The notes beneath the pieces were generated by a model that saw only the letters and a list, made by a program, of their open reading frames with translations, was not told the DNA's origin and made no database searches. This document shows, piece by piece, positions 41,185-53,600 of a stretch of 64,000 bases of DNA (positions are counted from its first letter, which is position 1; every line of letters starts with the position of its first letter). The translations under genes and the position numbers were made by a program. This DNA comes from Xylocopa sonorina (Eukaryota > Arthropoda > Insecta > Hymenoptera > Apidae). The stretch spans positions 5,766,001-5,830,000 of the forward strand of contig NW_027490091.1 in the NCBI RefSeq assembly GCF_050948175.1, written 5' to 3'.

Positions 41185-43073
41185 GATAAGATATAATATT
41201 CATTGTGCAGTGTTATGAATACCTCGTATTCACTTCAAAGGAATATAAATGCGACACTTCCTTGCTAGGAAATAGCGTTTGCAGATGTCTACGTATCGAA
41301 GCAATAGTGTTCTAATGCTTCTTAAATCGCGATATCGCATCTCATATCTATGTTTCATGATAATATATAATATTCATTGCGATGTGTCATGTATACCTCG
41401 CATACACTTCAAATGAACGAAAATGCGACACTTCCTTGCTAGGAAATAGCGTTTGCAGATGTCTACGTGTCGAGGCAATAGTGTTCTAATGCTTCTTAAA
41501 TCGCGATATCGCATCTCATTTCTATGTTTCATGATAAGATATAATATTCATTGCGAAGTGTCATGAGTACCTCGCATACACTTCAAGCGAATGTGAATGC
41601 GACAGTTCCTTGTTAGGAATTAGTGTTTGCAGATATCTAGTATCGAAGCAATAGAGTTCTAAAGCTTCTTAAATCGCGATATCGCATCCCATTTCTATGT
41701 TTCATGATAAGATATAATATTCATTGTGCAGTGTTATGAATACCTCGTATTCACTTCATAAGAATGTAAATGCGACACTTCCTTGCTTGGAAATAGCGTT
41801 TGCATATGTCTACGTATCGAAGCAATAGTTTTCCATTGCTTCTTAAATCGCGATATCGCATCTCATTTCTAAGTTTCATGTTAAGATATAATATTCATTG
41901 TGCAGTGTTATGTATACCTCGTATTCACTTCAAAGAATGTAAATGCGACACTTCCTTGCTAGGAAGTAGTTTTGCAGATGTCTACGTATTCGAAGCAATA
42001 GTGTTTTAATCGTCATACCGCATCTCATTTCTATGTTTCATGATAAGATATAATATTCATTCCGAAATGTCATGTATACCTCGTATTCCTTTCAAAAGAA
42101 TGTAAATGCGACACTTCCTTGCTTGGAAATAGCGTTTGCAGATATCTACGTATCGAAGCAATAGTTTTCCATTGCTTCTTAAATCGCGATATCGCATCTC
42201 ATTTCTAAGCTTCATGATAAGATATAATATTCTTTGTGCAGTGTTATGTATACCTCGTATTCACTTCAAAAGAATTTAAATGCGACACTTCCTTGCTTGG
42301 AAATAGCGTTTGCAGATGTCTACGTATCGAAGCAATAGAGTTCTAAATCTTCGTAAAACATGATATCGCATGTCATTTCTATGTTTCATGATAAGATATA
42401 ATACTCATTGGGAAGTGTTATGCTTACCTGGTATTCATTTCAAAAGAATGTAAATGCGACACTTCCTTGCTAGCTAATAGCGTTTACAGATATCTACGTA
42501 TCGTAGCAAAAGAGTTCTAATGCTTCACAAAACGCTAGGTCGCATCTCATTTCTGTGTTCCATGATAATATATAATATGCATTGCGAAGTGTTATGTATA
42601 CCTCGCATACACTTAAAATGAATGTAAATGCGACACTTCCTTGATCGGAAATAGCGTTTGCATGTGTCTACGTTTCGTAGCAATAGAGTTCTAACCCTTC
42701 TTAAAACGCGATACCGCATCTCATTTCTATGTTTCATGATGAGATATAATATTCATTGTGCAGTGTTATGTATACCTCGTATTCACTTCAAAAGAATGAA
42801 AGTGCGACACTTCCTTGCTAGGAAGCAGCGTTTGCAGATGTCAACGTATCGAAACAATAGGTTTCTAATACTTCTTAAATCGCCATATCGCTTCTCATTT
42901 CTATGTTTCATAATAATATATAATATTCACTGCGAAGTGTCATGTATACCTCGCATACACTTCAAAAGAACGAAAATGCGACACTACCTTGCTAGGAAAT
43001 AGCGTTTGCAGATGTCTACGTATCGAAGCAATAGGTATCTAATGCTTCCTAAATCGCCATATCGCTTCTCATT
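41185..43073. repeat. Mixed monomers between HOR blocks
   Basis: About eleven monomers related to the nine-monomer HOR but without a regular period. They include a short monomer at 41,983, the TAAAACATGATATCGCATGTC type near 42,355 and another CTTCCTTGATCGGAAATAG type near 42,640. The longest forward open frame in the window, 114 codons at 42,658-43,002, lies here and is simply two monomers read through. Nothing non-repetitive is visible. Confidence 0.75.
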
Positions 43074-44895
43074 TCTATGTTTCATGAAAATTTATAATAT
43101 TCACTGGGAAGTGTCATGTATACCTCGCATACACTTCAAATGAATGTAAATGCGACACTTCCTTGCTAGGAAATAGCGTTTGCAGATGTCTACGTGTCGA
43201 AGCAATAGGTATCTAGTACTTCCTAAAACGCCATTCCGCTTCTCATTTCTATGTTTCATGATAATATATAATATTCACTGGGAAGTGTCATGTATACCTC
43301 GCATACACTTCAAACGAATGTGAATGCGACAGTTCCTTGTTAGGAAATAGTGTTTGCAGATATCTAGTATCGAAGTAATAGAGTTCTAAAGCTTCTTAAA
43401 TCGCGATATCGCATCCCATTTCTATGTTTCATGATAAGATATAATATTCATTGTGCAGTGTTATGAATACCTCGTATTCACTTCATAAGAATGTAAATGC
43501 GACACGTCCTTGCTTGGAAATAGCGTTTGCAGATATCTACGTATCGAAGCAATAGTTTTCCATTGCTTCTTAAATCGCGATATCGCATCTCATTTCTAAG
43601 TTTCATGATAAGATATAATATTCATTGTGCAGTGTTATGTATACCTCGTATTCACTTCAAAAGAATGTAAATGCGACACTTCCTTGCTAGGAAGTAGTTT
43701 TGCAGATGTCCACGTATTCGAAGCAATAGAGTTCTAATCGTCATACCGCATCTCATTTCTATGTTTCATGATAAGATATAATATTCATTCCGAAATGTCA
43801 TGTATACCTCGTATTCCTTTCAAAAGAATGTAAATGCGACACTTCCTTGCTCGGAAGTAGCGTTTGCAGATGTCTACGTATCGAAGCAATAGTGTCCTAA
43901 TGCTTCTTAAATCGCGATATAGCATCTCACATCTATGTTTCATGATAAGATATAATATTCATTGTGCAGTGTTATGCATACCTCGTATTCACTTCAAAGG
44001 AATGTAAACGCGGCACTTCGTTGCCAGGAAATAGCGTTTGCAGATGTCTACGTATCGTACCATTAGAATTCTAATTCTTCTCAAAAAGCGATATCGCTAC
44101 TCATTACCATGTTTCATTGTAATATATAATATTCATTGTGGAGTGTTATGTATGCCTCGTATTCACTTCAAAAGAATGAAAATGCGACACTTCCTTGCTA
44201 GGAAGCAGCGTTTGCAGATGTCTACGTATCGAACCAATAGATTTCTAATACTACTTAAATCGCCATATCGCATCTCATTTCTATGTTTCATGATAAGATA
44301 TAACAATCATTGTGCTGTGTTATGTATATCTCGTCTATACTTCAAATGAATGCAAATGCGACACTTCCTTGCTAGGAAATAGCGTTTGCAGATGTCTACG
44401 TATCGTAGCATTAGAGTTCTAATGGTTCTCAAAACGCGATATCGCTACCCAATGCTATGTTTCATGATAATTAATAGTATTCATTGTGGAGTGTTATGTA
44501 TACCTCGTATTCACTTCAAAAGAATGTAAATGCGACAGTTCCTTGCTTGGAAAGAGCGTTTGCAGATGTCTACGTATCGAAGCGATAGAGTTCTAAATCT
44601 TCGTAAAACATGATATCGCATCCCATTTCTATGTTTCATGATAAGTTATAATATTCATTGGGAAGTGTTATGCTTACCTGGTATTCATTTCAAAAGAATG
44701 TAAATGCGACACTTCCTTGCTAGCTAATAGCCTTTACAGATATCTACATATCGTAGCAATAGAGTTGCAATGCTTCACAAAACGCGAATCGCATCTCATT
44801 TCTGTGTTTCATGATAATATATAATATTCATTGCGAAGTGTCATGTATACCTCGCATACACTTCAAATGAATGTGAGTGCGACATTTCCTTGCTA
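43074..44895. repeat. 1.8-kb duplicated segment, copy 1
   Basis: Matches 46,540-48,187. Offsets are 3,466 bp at the left (TGAAAATTTATAATATTC, 43,085 and 46,551) and 3,292 bp at the right (from 43,711 and 47,003 onward). The step of 174 bp means copy 1 has one extra monomer, near 43,441-43,620. Shared rare markers are CACTGGGAAGTG, AAAACGCCATTCCGC, GATGTCCACGTATTCG, CCAATGCTATG, ATAATTAATA and TTGGAAAGAGCG. Confidence 0.88.
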
Positions 44896-45599
44896 GGAAA
44901 TAGCGTTTGCAGATGTCTACGTATCGAAGCAGTAGTGTTCTAATGCTTCTTAAATCGCGATATCGCATCTCTTATCTATGTTTCATGATAATATATAATA
45001 TTCACTGCGAAGTGTCATGTATACCTCGCATACACTTCAAATGAATGTGAATGCGACACTTCCTTGCTAGGAAATAGTGTTTGCACATATCTAGTATCGA
45101 AGCAATATAGTCCTAAAGCTTCTTAAATCGCGATATCGCATCTCATTTCTATGTTTCATGATAAGATATAGTATTCATTCTGCAGTGTTATGAATACCTC
45201 GTATTCACTTCAAAAGAATGTAAATGCGACACTTAATTGCTTGGAAATAGCGTTTGCAGGTGTCTACGTATCGAAGCAATAGAGTTCTAATGCTTCTTAA
45301 ATCGTCGTACCGGATCTCATTTCTATGTTTCATGATAAGATACAATATTCATTGCGAACTGTCATGTATTCCTCGTATTCCTTTCAAAAGAATGTAAATG
45401 CGACACTTCCTTGCTAGAACGTAGCGTTTGCACATGTCTTCGTATCGAACCAATAGACTTCTAATGCATCTTAAATCGCCATATCGCATCTCGTTTCTAT
45501 GATTCATGATAGGATATAATATCCGTTGTGCAGTGTTATGTATATCTCGTCTATACTTCAAATGAATGTAAATGCGACACTTCCTTGCTAGGAAATTGC

Positions 45600-46551
45600 G
45601 TTTGCAGATGTCTACGTATCGAAGCAATAGGGTTCTAATGCTTCTTAAATCGTCATATCGCATTTTATATCTACGTTTCCGGATAATATATAATATTCAC
45701 TGCGAAGTGTCTTGTATACCTCGTATTCCTTTCAAAAGAATGTAAATGCGACACTTCCTTGCTAGGAAGTAGCGTTTGCAGATGTCTACGTATCGAAGCA
45801 ATTGGGATCAAATGCTTCTTAAATCGCCATATCGCTTCTCATTTCTATGTTTCATGATAATATATAATATTCACTGCGAAGTGTCATGTATACCTCGCAT
45901 ACACTTCAAATGAATGTAAATGCGACACTTCCTTGCTAGGAAGTAGCGTTTACAGATATCTACGTGTCGAAGCAATAGACATCTAATGTTTCATAAATCG
46001 CCATATCGCATCTCATTTCTATGTTTCATGATAAGATATAATATTCATTGTGCAGTGTTATGTATACCTCGTATTCACTTCAAAAGAATGTAAATGCGAC
46101 ACTTCCTTGCTAGGAATTAGCGTTTGCGGATGTCTACGTATCGAAGCAATAGGGATCTAATGCTACTTAAATCGCCATATCGCTTCCCATTCCTATGTTT
46201 CATGATAATATATAATATTCACTGCGAAGTGTCATGTATACCTAGCATTGACTTCAAATGAATGTAAATGCGACACTTCCTTGCTAGAAAGTAGCGTTTG
46301 CAGATGTCTACGTATCGAACCAATAGATTTCTAATGCTTCTTAAATCGCCATATCGCATCTCACTTCTATGCTTCATGATAAGATATAATATTCACTGCG
46401 GAGTGTTATGTATACCTCGTATTCACTTCAGAAGAATGTGAACGCGACACTTCCTTGCCAGGAAATAGCGTTTGCAGATGTCTACGTATCCTAGCATTAG
46501 AGTTCTAATGCTTCTCAAAGAACGATATCGCTACTCATTACTATGTTTCAT
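45600..46551. repeat. Third relative of the start of the 3.3-kb duplication
   Basis: Resembles 50,612-51,737 and 53,916-55,041. Offsets to the first are 5,012 bp on the left and 5,186 bp on the right, so this copy lacks one monomer that both later copies have (near 51,061-51,240). Markers are GTGTCTTGTATACC, AATTGGGATCAAATG, TTTACAGATATCTACGTG, TAGGAATTAGCG, CCTAGCATTGAC and CTCAAAGAACGATATCG. It serves as an outgroup for the two younger copies. Confidence 0.85.
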
Positions 46552-48187
46552 GAAAATTTATAATATTCACTGGGAAGTGTCATGTATACCTCGCATACAC
46601 TTCAAATGAATGTAAATGCGACACTTCCTTGCTAGGAAATAGCGTTTGCAGGTGTCTACGTGTCGAAGCAATAGGTATCTAGTACTTCCTAAAACGCCAT
46701 TCCGCTTCTCATTTCTATGTTTCATGATAATATATAATATTCACTGGGAAGTGTCATGTATACCTCGCATACACTTCAAACGAATGTGAATGCGACAGTT
46801 CCTTGTTAGGAAATAGTGTTTGCAGATATCTAGTATCGAAGTAATAGAGTTCTAAAGCTTCTAAAATCGCGATATCGCATCCCATTTCTATGTTTCATGA
46901 TAAGATATAATATTCATTGTGCAGTGTTATGTATACCTCGTATTCACTTCAAAAGAATGTAAATGCGACACTTCCTTGCTAGGAAGTAGTTTTGCAGATG
47001 TCCACGTATTCGAAGCAATAGCGTTCTAATCGTCATACCGCATCTCATTTCTATGTTTCATGATAAGATATAATATTCATTCCGAAATGTCATGTATACC
47101 TCGTATTCCTTTCAAAAGAATGTAAATGCGACACTTCCTTGCTCGGAAGTAGCGTTTGCAGATGTCTACGTATCGAAGCAATAGTGTCCTAATGCTTCTT
47201 AAATCGCGATATAGCATCTCACATCTATGTTTCATGATAAGATATAATATTCATTGTGCAGTGTTATGCATACCTCGTATTCACTTCAAAGGAATGTAAA
47301 CGCGGCACTTCGTTGCCAGGAAATAGCGTTTGCAGATGTCTACGTATCGTACCATTAGAATTCTAATTCTTCTCAAAAAGCGATATCGCTACTCATTACC
47401 ATGTTTCATTATAATATATAATATTCATTGTGGAGTGTTATGTATGCCTCGTATTCACTTCAAAAGAATGAAAATGCGACACTTCCTTGCTAGGAAGCAG
47501 CGTTTGCAGATGTCTACGTGTCGAACCAATAGATTTCTAATACTACTTAAATCGCCATATCGCATCTCATTTCTATGTTTCATGATAAGATATAACATTC
47601 ATTGTGCAGTGTTATGTATATCTCGTCTATACTTCAAATGAATGCAAATGCGACACTTCCTTGCTAGGAAATAGCGTTTGCAGATGTCTACGTATCGTAG
47701 CATTAGAGTTCTAATGGTTCTCAAAACGCGATATCGCTACCCAATGCTATGTTTCATGATAATTAATAATATTCATTGTGGAGTGTTATGTATACCTCGT
47801 ATTCACTTCAAAAGAATGTAAATGCGACAGTTCCTTGCTTGGAAAGAGCGTTTGCAGATGTCTACGTATCGAAGCGATAGAGTTCTAAATCTTCGTAAAA
47901 CATGATATCGCATCCCATTTCTATGTTTCATGATAAGTTATAATATTCATTGGGAAGTGTTATGCTTACCTGGTATTCATTTCAAAAGAATGTAAATGCG
48001 ACACTTCCTTGCTAGCTAATAGCCTTTACAGATATCTACATATCGTAGCAATAGAGTTGCAATGCTTCACAAAACGCGACGTCGCATCTCATTTCTGTGT
48101 TTCATGATAATATATAATATTCATTGCGAAGTGTCATGTATACCTCGCATACACTTCAAATGAATGTGAGTGCGACATTTCCTTGCT
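46540..48187. repeat. 1.8-kb duplicated segment, copy 2
   Basis: Partner of 43,074-44,895, shorter by one monomer. Its left end joins directly to the 45,600-46,551 segment, at the passage from CTACTCATTACTATG to TTTCATGAAAATTTATAAT, so that joint is a rearrangement boundary. The last shared base is near GGAAATAG, after which copy 1 has CGTTTGC and copy 2 TGTTTGC. Confidence 0.85.
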
Positions 48188-49119
48188 AGGAAATAGTGTT
48201 TGCAGATGTCTACGTATCGAGGCAATAGAGTTCTAATGCTTCTTCAATCGCTATATTGCATCTCATTCCTATGTTTCATGATGAGATATAATAATCACTG
48301 TGCAGTGTTATGTATACCTCGTATTCACTTCAAAAGAATGTAAACGCGAACCTTCCTTGCTTGGAAATAGCGTTTGCAGATGTCTACGTATCGAAGCAAT
48401 AGATTTCTAAAACTTGCTAATTCGCGATATCGCATCTCATATCTATGTTTCATGATAATTTATAATATTCATTGCGAAGTGTCATGTATACCTCGCATAC
48501 ACTTCAAACGAATGCGAATGCGACAGCTCCTTGCTAGGAAGTAGAGTTTGTAGATGTCTACGTATAGTAGCATTAGAGTTATAATGCTTCTCAAAACGCG
48601 ATATCGCTACTCATTACCATGTTTCATGATAATATATAATGTTCATTGTTGAGTGTTATATATACCTCGTATTCACTTCAAAATAATTTAAATGTGACAC
48701 TTCCTTGCTAGGAAATAGCGTTTGCAGATGTCTACGTATCGAAGCAATAGATTTCTAAAGCTTGCTAATACGCGACATCGCATCTCATACCTATGTCTCA
48801 TGATAATATATAATATTCATTGCGAAGTGTCATGTATACCTCGCATACACTTCAAATGAATGTGTGTGCGACAGTTCCTTGCTAGGAAATAGTGTTTGCA
48901 GATGTCTACGTATCGAGGCAATAGAGTTCTAATGCTTCTCAAATCGCTATATCGCTACTCATTACTATGTTTCATGATAATATATAATATTCATTGCGAA
49001 GTGTCATGTATACCTCGCATGCACTTCAACTGAATGTAAATGCGACACTTCCTTGCTAGGAAATAGCGATTGCAGATGTCTACGTATCGAAGCAATAGTG
49101 TACTAAAGCTTGCTAATTC

Positions 49120-49129
49120 GCGATATCGC
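49120..49129. other. Perfect 10-bp palindrome GCGATATCGC in the monomer tail (reference site)
   Basis: The tail of many monomers contains GCGATATCGC, which includes the hexamer GATATC. It sits about 35 bp before the next TTTCATGATAA landmark. Variant tails with GCCATATCGC or GTCATATCGC break the symmetry. The hexamer TACGTA, part of TCTACGTATCG, is a second short palindrome at fixed monomer position. Confidence 0.75.
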
Positions 49130-49162
49130 ATCTCATATCTATGTTTCATGATAATATATAAT

Positions 49163-49209
49163 ATTCATTGCGAAGTGTCATGTATACCTCGCATACACTT
49201 CAAATGAAT
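49163..49209. other. Conserved imperfect dyad in type A monomers (reference site)
   Basis: Left arm ATTCATTGCGAAGTGTCATG (49,163-49,182), loop TATACCTCG, right arm CATACACTTCAAATGAAT (49,192-49,209). Pairing is ATG/CAT, then GAAGTGT/ACACTTC past a bulged C, then ATTCATT/AATGAAT past a GC-versus-A internal bulge: 17 base pairs around a 9-base loop. The same dyad recurs in every type A monomer, with small changes (for example TTCACT for TTCATT). Types B and C lose part of it. A cruciform or protein-binding role is inference. Confidence 0.8.
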
Positions 49210-49839
49210 GCGAATGCGACAGCTCCTTGCTAGGAAACAACGTCCGCAGATGTCTACGTATCGTAGCATTAGAGTTCTGATGCTTCTCAAAACGCAATAT
49301 CGCTACTCATTACAATGTTTCATGATAATATATTATATTCATTGTGGAGTGTAATGTATAACCCGTATTCACTTCAAAAGAATGTAAATGCGACACTTCC
49401 TTGCTGGGAAATAGCGTTTGCAGATATCTACGTATCGTAGCAATAGAATTCTAATGCTTCCTAAATCGTCATATCGCATCTCATTTCTATGTTTCACGAT
49501 AAGAAATAATATTCATTGTGGAGTGTCATGTATACCTCGCATTCACTTCAAAAGAATGTAAACGCGACACTTCCTTTCCAGGTAGTAGCGTTTGCAGATG
49601 TCTACATATCGTAGCATGAGTGTTCTAATGCTTCCCAAAACGCGATATCGCTACTCATTACTATGTTTCATGATAATATATAATATTCATTGCGAAGTGT
49701 CATGTATACCTCACATACACTTCAAATGAATGTGAGTGCGACAGTTCCTTGCTAGGGAATAGTGTTTGCAGATGTCTACGTATCGAGGCAATAGAGTTCT
49801 AATGCTTCTTAAATCGCTATATTGCATCTCATTTCTATG

Positions 49840-49991
49840 TTTCATGATAAGATATAATAATCACTGTGCAGTGTCAGAAGAATGTAAACGCGACCCTTCC
49901 TTGCCCGGAAGTAGCGTTTGCAGATGTCTACATATCGTAGCATGAGATTTCCAATGCTTCTCAAAACGCGATATCGCTACTCATCACTATG
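49840..49991. repeat. Truncated 152-bp monomer
   Basis: Landmark spacing is 152 bp. The sequence reads GCAGTGTCAGAAGAATG, so 22 bp covering TATGTATACCTCGTATTCACT are missing. The deletion removes the loop and much of the right arm of the dyad. Confidence 0.85.
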
Positions 49992-50600
49992 TTTCATGAT
50001 AATATATAATATTCATTACGAAGTGGCATGTATACCTCGTATTCACTCCAATAGAATGTAAATGCGACACTTCCTTGCTTGGAAATAGCGTTTGCAGATG
50101 TCTACGTGTCGAAGCAATAGATTTCTAAAGCTTGCAAATTCGCGATATCGCATCTCATATCTATGTTTCATGATAATTTATAATATTCATTGCGAAGTGT
50201 CATGTATACCTCGCATAAACTTCAAATGAATGCGAATGCGACAGCTTCTTGCTAGGAAATAGAGTTTGCAGATGTCTACGTATCGAGGCAATAGAGTTCT
50301 AATGCCTCTTAAATCGCTATATTGCATCTCATTCCTACGTTTCATGATGTGATATAATAATCACAGTGCAGTGTTATGTATACCTCGTATTCACTTCAAA
50401 AGAATGTAAACGCGACACTACCTTGCTTGGAAATAGCGTTTGCAGATGTCTACGTATCGAAGCAATAGTTTTCTAAAGCTTCTTAAATCGTCATATTGCA
50501 TCTTATATCTACGATTCCTGATAAGATATAATATTCATTGCGAAGTGTCATGTATGCCACGTATTCCTTTCAAAAGAATGTAAATGCGACACTTCCTTGC

Positions 50601-53600
50601 TAGGAAGTAGCGTTTGCAGATGTCTACGTATCGAAGCAATAGTGTTCTAATGCTTCTTAAATCGTCATATCGCATCTTATATCTACGTTTCCTGATAATA
50701 TATAATATTCACTGCGAAGTGTCTTGTATACCTCGTATTCCTTTCAAAAGAATGTAAATGCGACACTACATTGCTAGGAAGTAGCGTTTGCAGATGTCTA
50801 CGTATCGAAGCAATTGGGATCAAATGCTTCTTAAATCGCCATATCGCTTCTCATTTCTATGTTTCATGATAATATATAATATTCACTGCGAAGTGTCATG
50901 TATACCTCGCATACACTTCAAATGAATGTAAATGCGACACTTCCTTGCTAGGAAGTAGCGTTTACAGATATCTACGTGTCGAAGCAATAGACATCTAATG
51001 TTTCATAAATCGCCATATCGCATCTCATTTCTATGTTTCATGATAAGATATAATATTCATTGTGCAGTGTTATGTATACCTCGTATTCACCTCAAAAGAA
51101 TGTAAATGCGACACTTCCTTGATAGGAAATAGCGTTTGCAGATATCTACGTATCGAAGCAATAGTGTTCTAATGCTTCTTAAATTGCGATATCGCATCTC
51201 ATTTCTATGTTTCATGATAAGATATAATATTCATTGTGCAGTGTTATGTATACCTCGTATTCACTTCAAAAGAAAGTAAATGCGACACTTCCTTGCTAGG
51301 AAATAGCGTTTGCAGATGTCTACGTATCGTAGCATTAGAGTTCTAATGGTTCTCAAAACGCGATATCGCTACCCAATGCTATGTTTCATGATAATTAATA
51401 ATATTCATTGTGGAGTGTTATGTATACCTCGTATTCACTTCAAAAGAATGTAAATGCGACAGTTCCTTGCTTGGAAAGAGCGTTTGCAGATGTCTACGTA
51501 TCGAACAAATAGATTTCTAATGCTTCTTAAATCGCCATATCGCATCTCACTTCCATGCTTCATGATAAGATATAATATTCACTGCGGAGTGTTATGTATA
51601 CCTCGTATTCACTTCAGAAGAATGTGAACGCGACACTTCCTTGCCAGGAAATAGCGTTTGCAGATGTCTACGTATCCTAGCATTAGAGTTCTAATGCTTC
51701 TCAAAGAACGATATCGCTACTCATTACTATGTTTCATGATAATATATAATATTCATTGTGGAGTGTTATGTATGGCTCGTATTCACTTCAAAAGGAAGTA
51801 AATACGACCCTTCCTTGCTTGGAAATAGCGTTTGCAGGTGTCTACGTATCGAAGCAATAGATTTCTAAAGCTTGCTAATTCGCGATATCGCATTCCGTAT
51901 CTATGTTCCATGATAATTTATAATATTCATTGCGAAGTGTCATGTATACCTCGCATACTCTTCAAATGAATGTGAGTGCGACAGTTCCTTGCTAGGAAAT
52001 AGAGTTTGCAGGTATCTACGTATCGAAGCAATAGAGTTCTAAAGCTTCTTAAATCGGCATAGCGCATCTCATTTCTATGTTTCATGATAAGATATAATAT
52101 TCATTGCGATGTGTCATGTATACTTCGTATACCTTTCAAAAGGATGTAAATGCGACACTTCCTTGCTAGGAGGTAGCGTTTGCAGATGTCTACGTATCGA
52201 AGCAATAGAGTTGTAATGCTTCTTAAATTGCCATATTACATCTCATTCATATGTTTCATGATAAGATATAATATTCATTGTGGAGTGTTATGTATACCTG
52301 CTACTCACTTCAAAAAAATGTAAACGCGACACTTCGTTGCCAGGCTATAGCGTTTGCAGATGTCTACGTATCGTACCATAAGATTTCTAATGCTTCTCAA
52401 AACGTGATGTCGCTTCTCATTACCATCTTTCATTATAATATATAATATTCATTGTGGAGTGTTATGTATACCTCGTATTCACTTCAAAAGAATGTAATTG
52501 CGACACCTCCTCGCATGGAAGTAGCGTTTGCAGATGTCTACGTATCGAAGCAATAGTTTTCTAATGCTCCTTAAATCGTCATATCGCATCCCATATCTAC
52601 GTTTCATGATAAGATATAGTATTCATTGCGAAGTGTCATGTATACCTCGTATTCCTTTCAAAAGAATGTAAATGCAACACTTCCTTGCTAGGAAGTAGTT
52701 TTGCAGATGTCTACGTATCGAAGCAATAGAGTTCTAATGTTTCTTAAATCGTCATAGCGCATCTCATTTCTATGTTTCATGATAAGATATAATATTCATT
52801 GCGAAGTGTCATGTATACCTCGTATTACTTTCAAAAGAATGTAAATGCGACACTTCCTTGCTAGGAAGTAGCGTTTACAGATGTCTACGTATCGAACCAG
52901 TAGGCTTCTAATGCTTCTTAAATCGCCATATCGCATCTCGTTTCTATGTTTCATGATAAGATATAATATCCGTTGTGCAGTGTTATGTATATCTCGTCTA
53001 TACTTCAAATGAATGTAAATGTGACACTTCCCTGCTAGTAAATAGCGTTTGCAGATGTCTACGTTTCGTGGCATTAGAGTTCTAATGCTTTTCAAAACGC
53101 GATATCGCTTCTCATTTCTATGTTTCAAGATAATATATAATTTTCATTGTGGAGTGTAATGTATACCTCGTATTCACTTCAAAAGAATGTAAACGCGATA
53201 CTTCCCTGCCAGGAAATAGCTTTTGCAGATGTCTACGTATCGTAGCGTTTGTGTTCTAATGCTTCTCAAAACGCGATATCGCTACTCATTACTATGTTTC
53301 ATGATAATGTATAATATTCGCTGTGGAGTGTTATGCATACCTCGTATTCACTTCAAAGGAATGTAAATGCGACACTTCCTTGCTTGGAAATAGCGTTTGC
53401 AGATGTCAACGTACCGAAGTAATAGATTTCTAATGCTTCTCAAAACGCGATAACGCTACGCATTACCATGTTTCATGATGATATATAATATTCATTGTGG
53501 AGTGTTATGTATACCTCGTATTCACTTCAAAGAATGTAAACGTGACACTTCCTTGCCAAGAAATAGCGTTTGCAGATGTCTACGTATCGTAGCATCAGAT

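Larger units (their letters stand above)
48188..50600. repeat. Monomeric block rich in CTTGCTAATTCGCG tails
   Basis: About 14 monomers with repeated use of the tail AAAGCTTGCTAATTCGCG alternating with CTCAAAACGCGATATCGCTAC. No higher-order period is evident. It contains one 152-bp monomer at 49,840. The same tail types occur at 140, 1,000, 4,770 and 5,995 in the left block, which suggests shared older ancestry. No gene or other element is visible. Confidence 0.75.

Noticed and set aside
42658..43002. Longest open reading frame (114 codons, + strand) as a possible gene
   Set aside because: It is two satellite monomers read through. The monomer is 58 codons long, so a frame stays in register until a stop. 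Diverged versions of the same peptide appear throughout the array with different start and stop points, and it has no recognisable domain.
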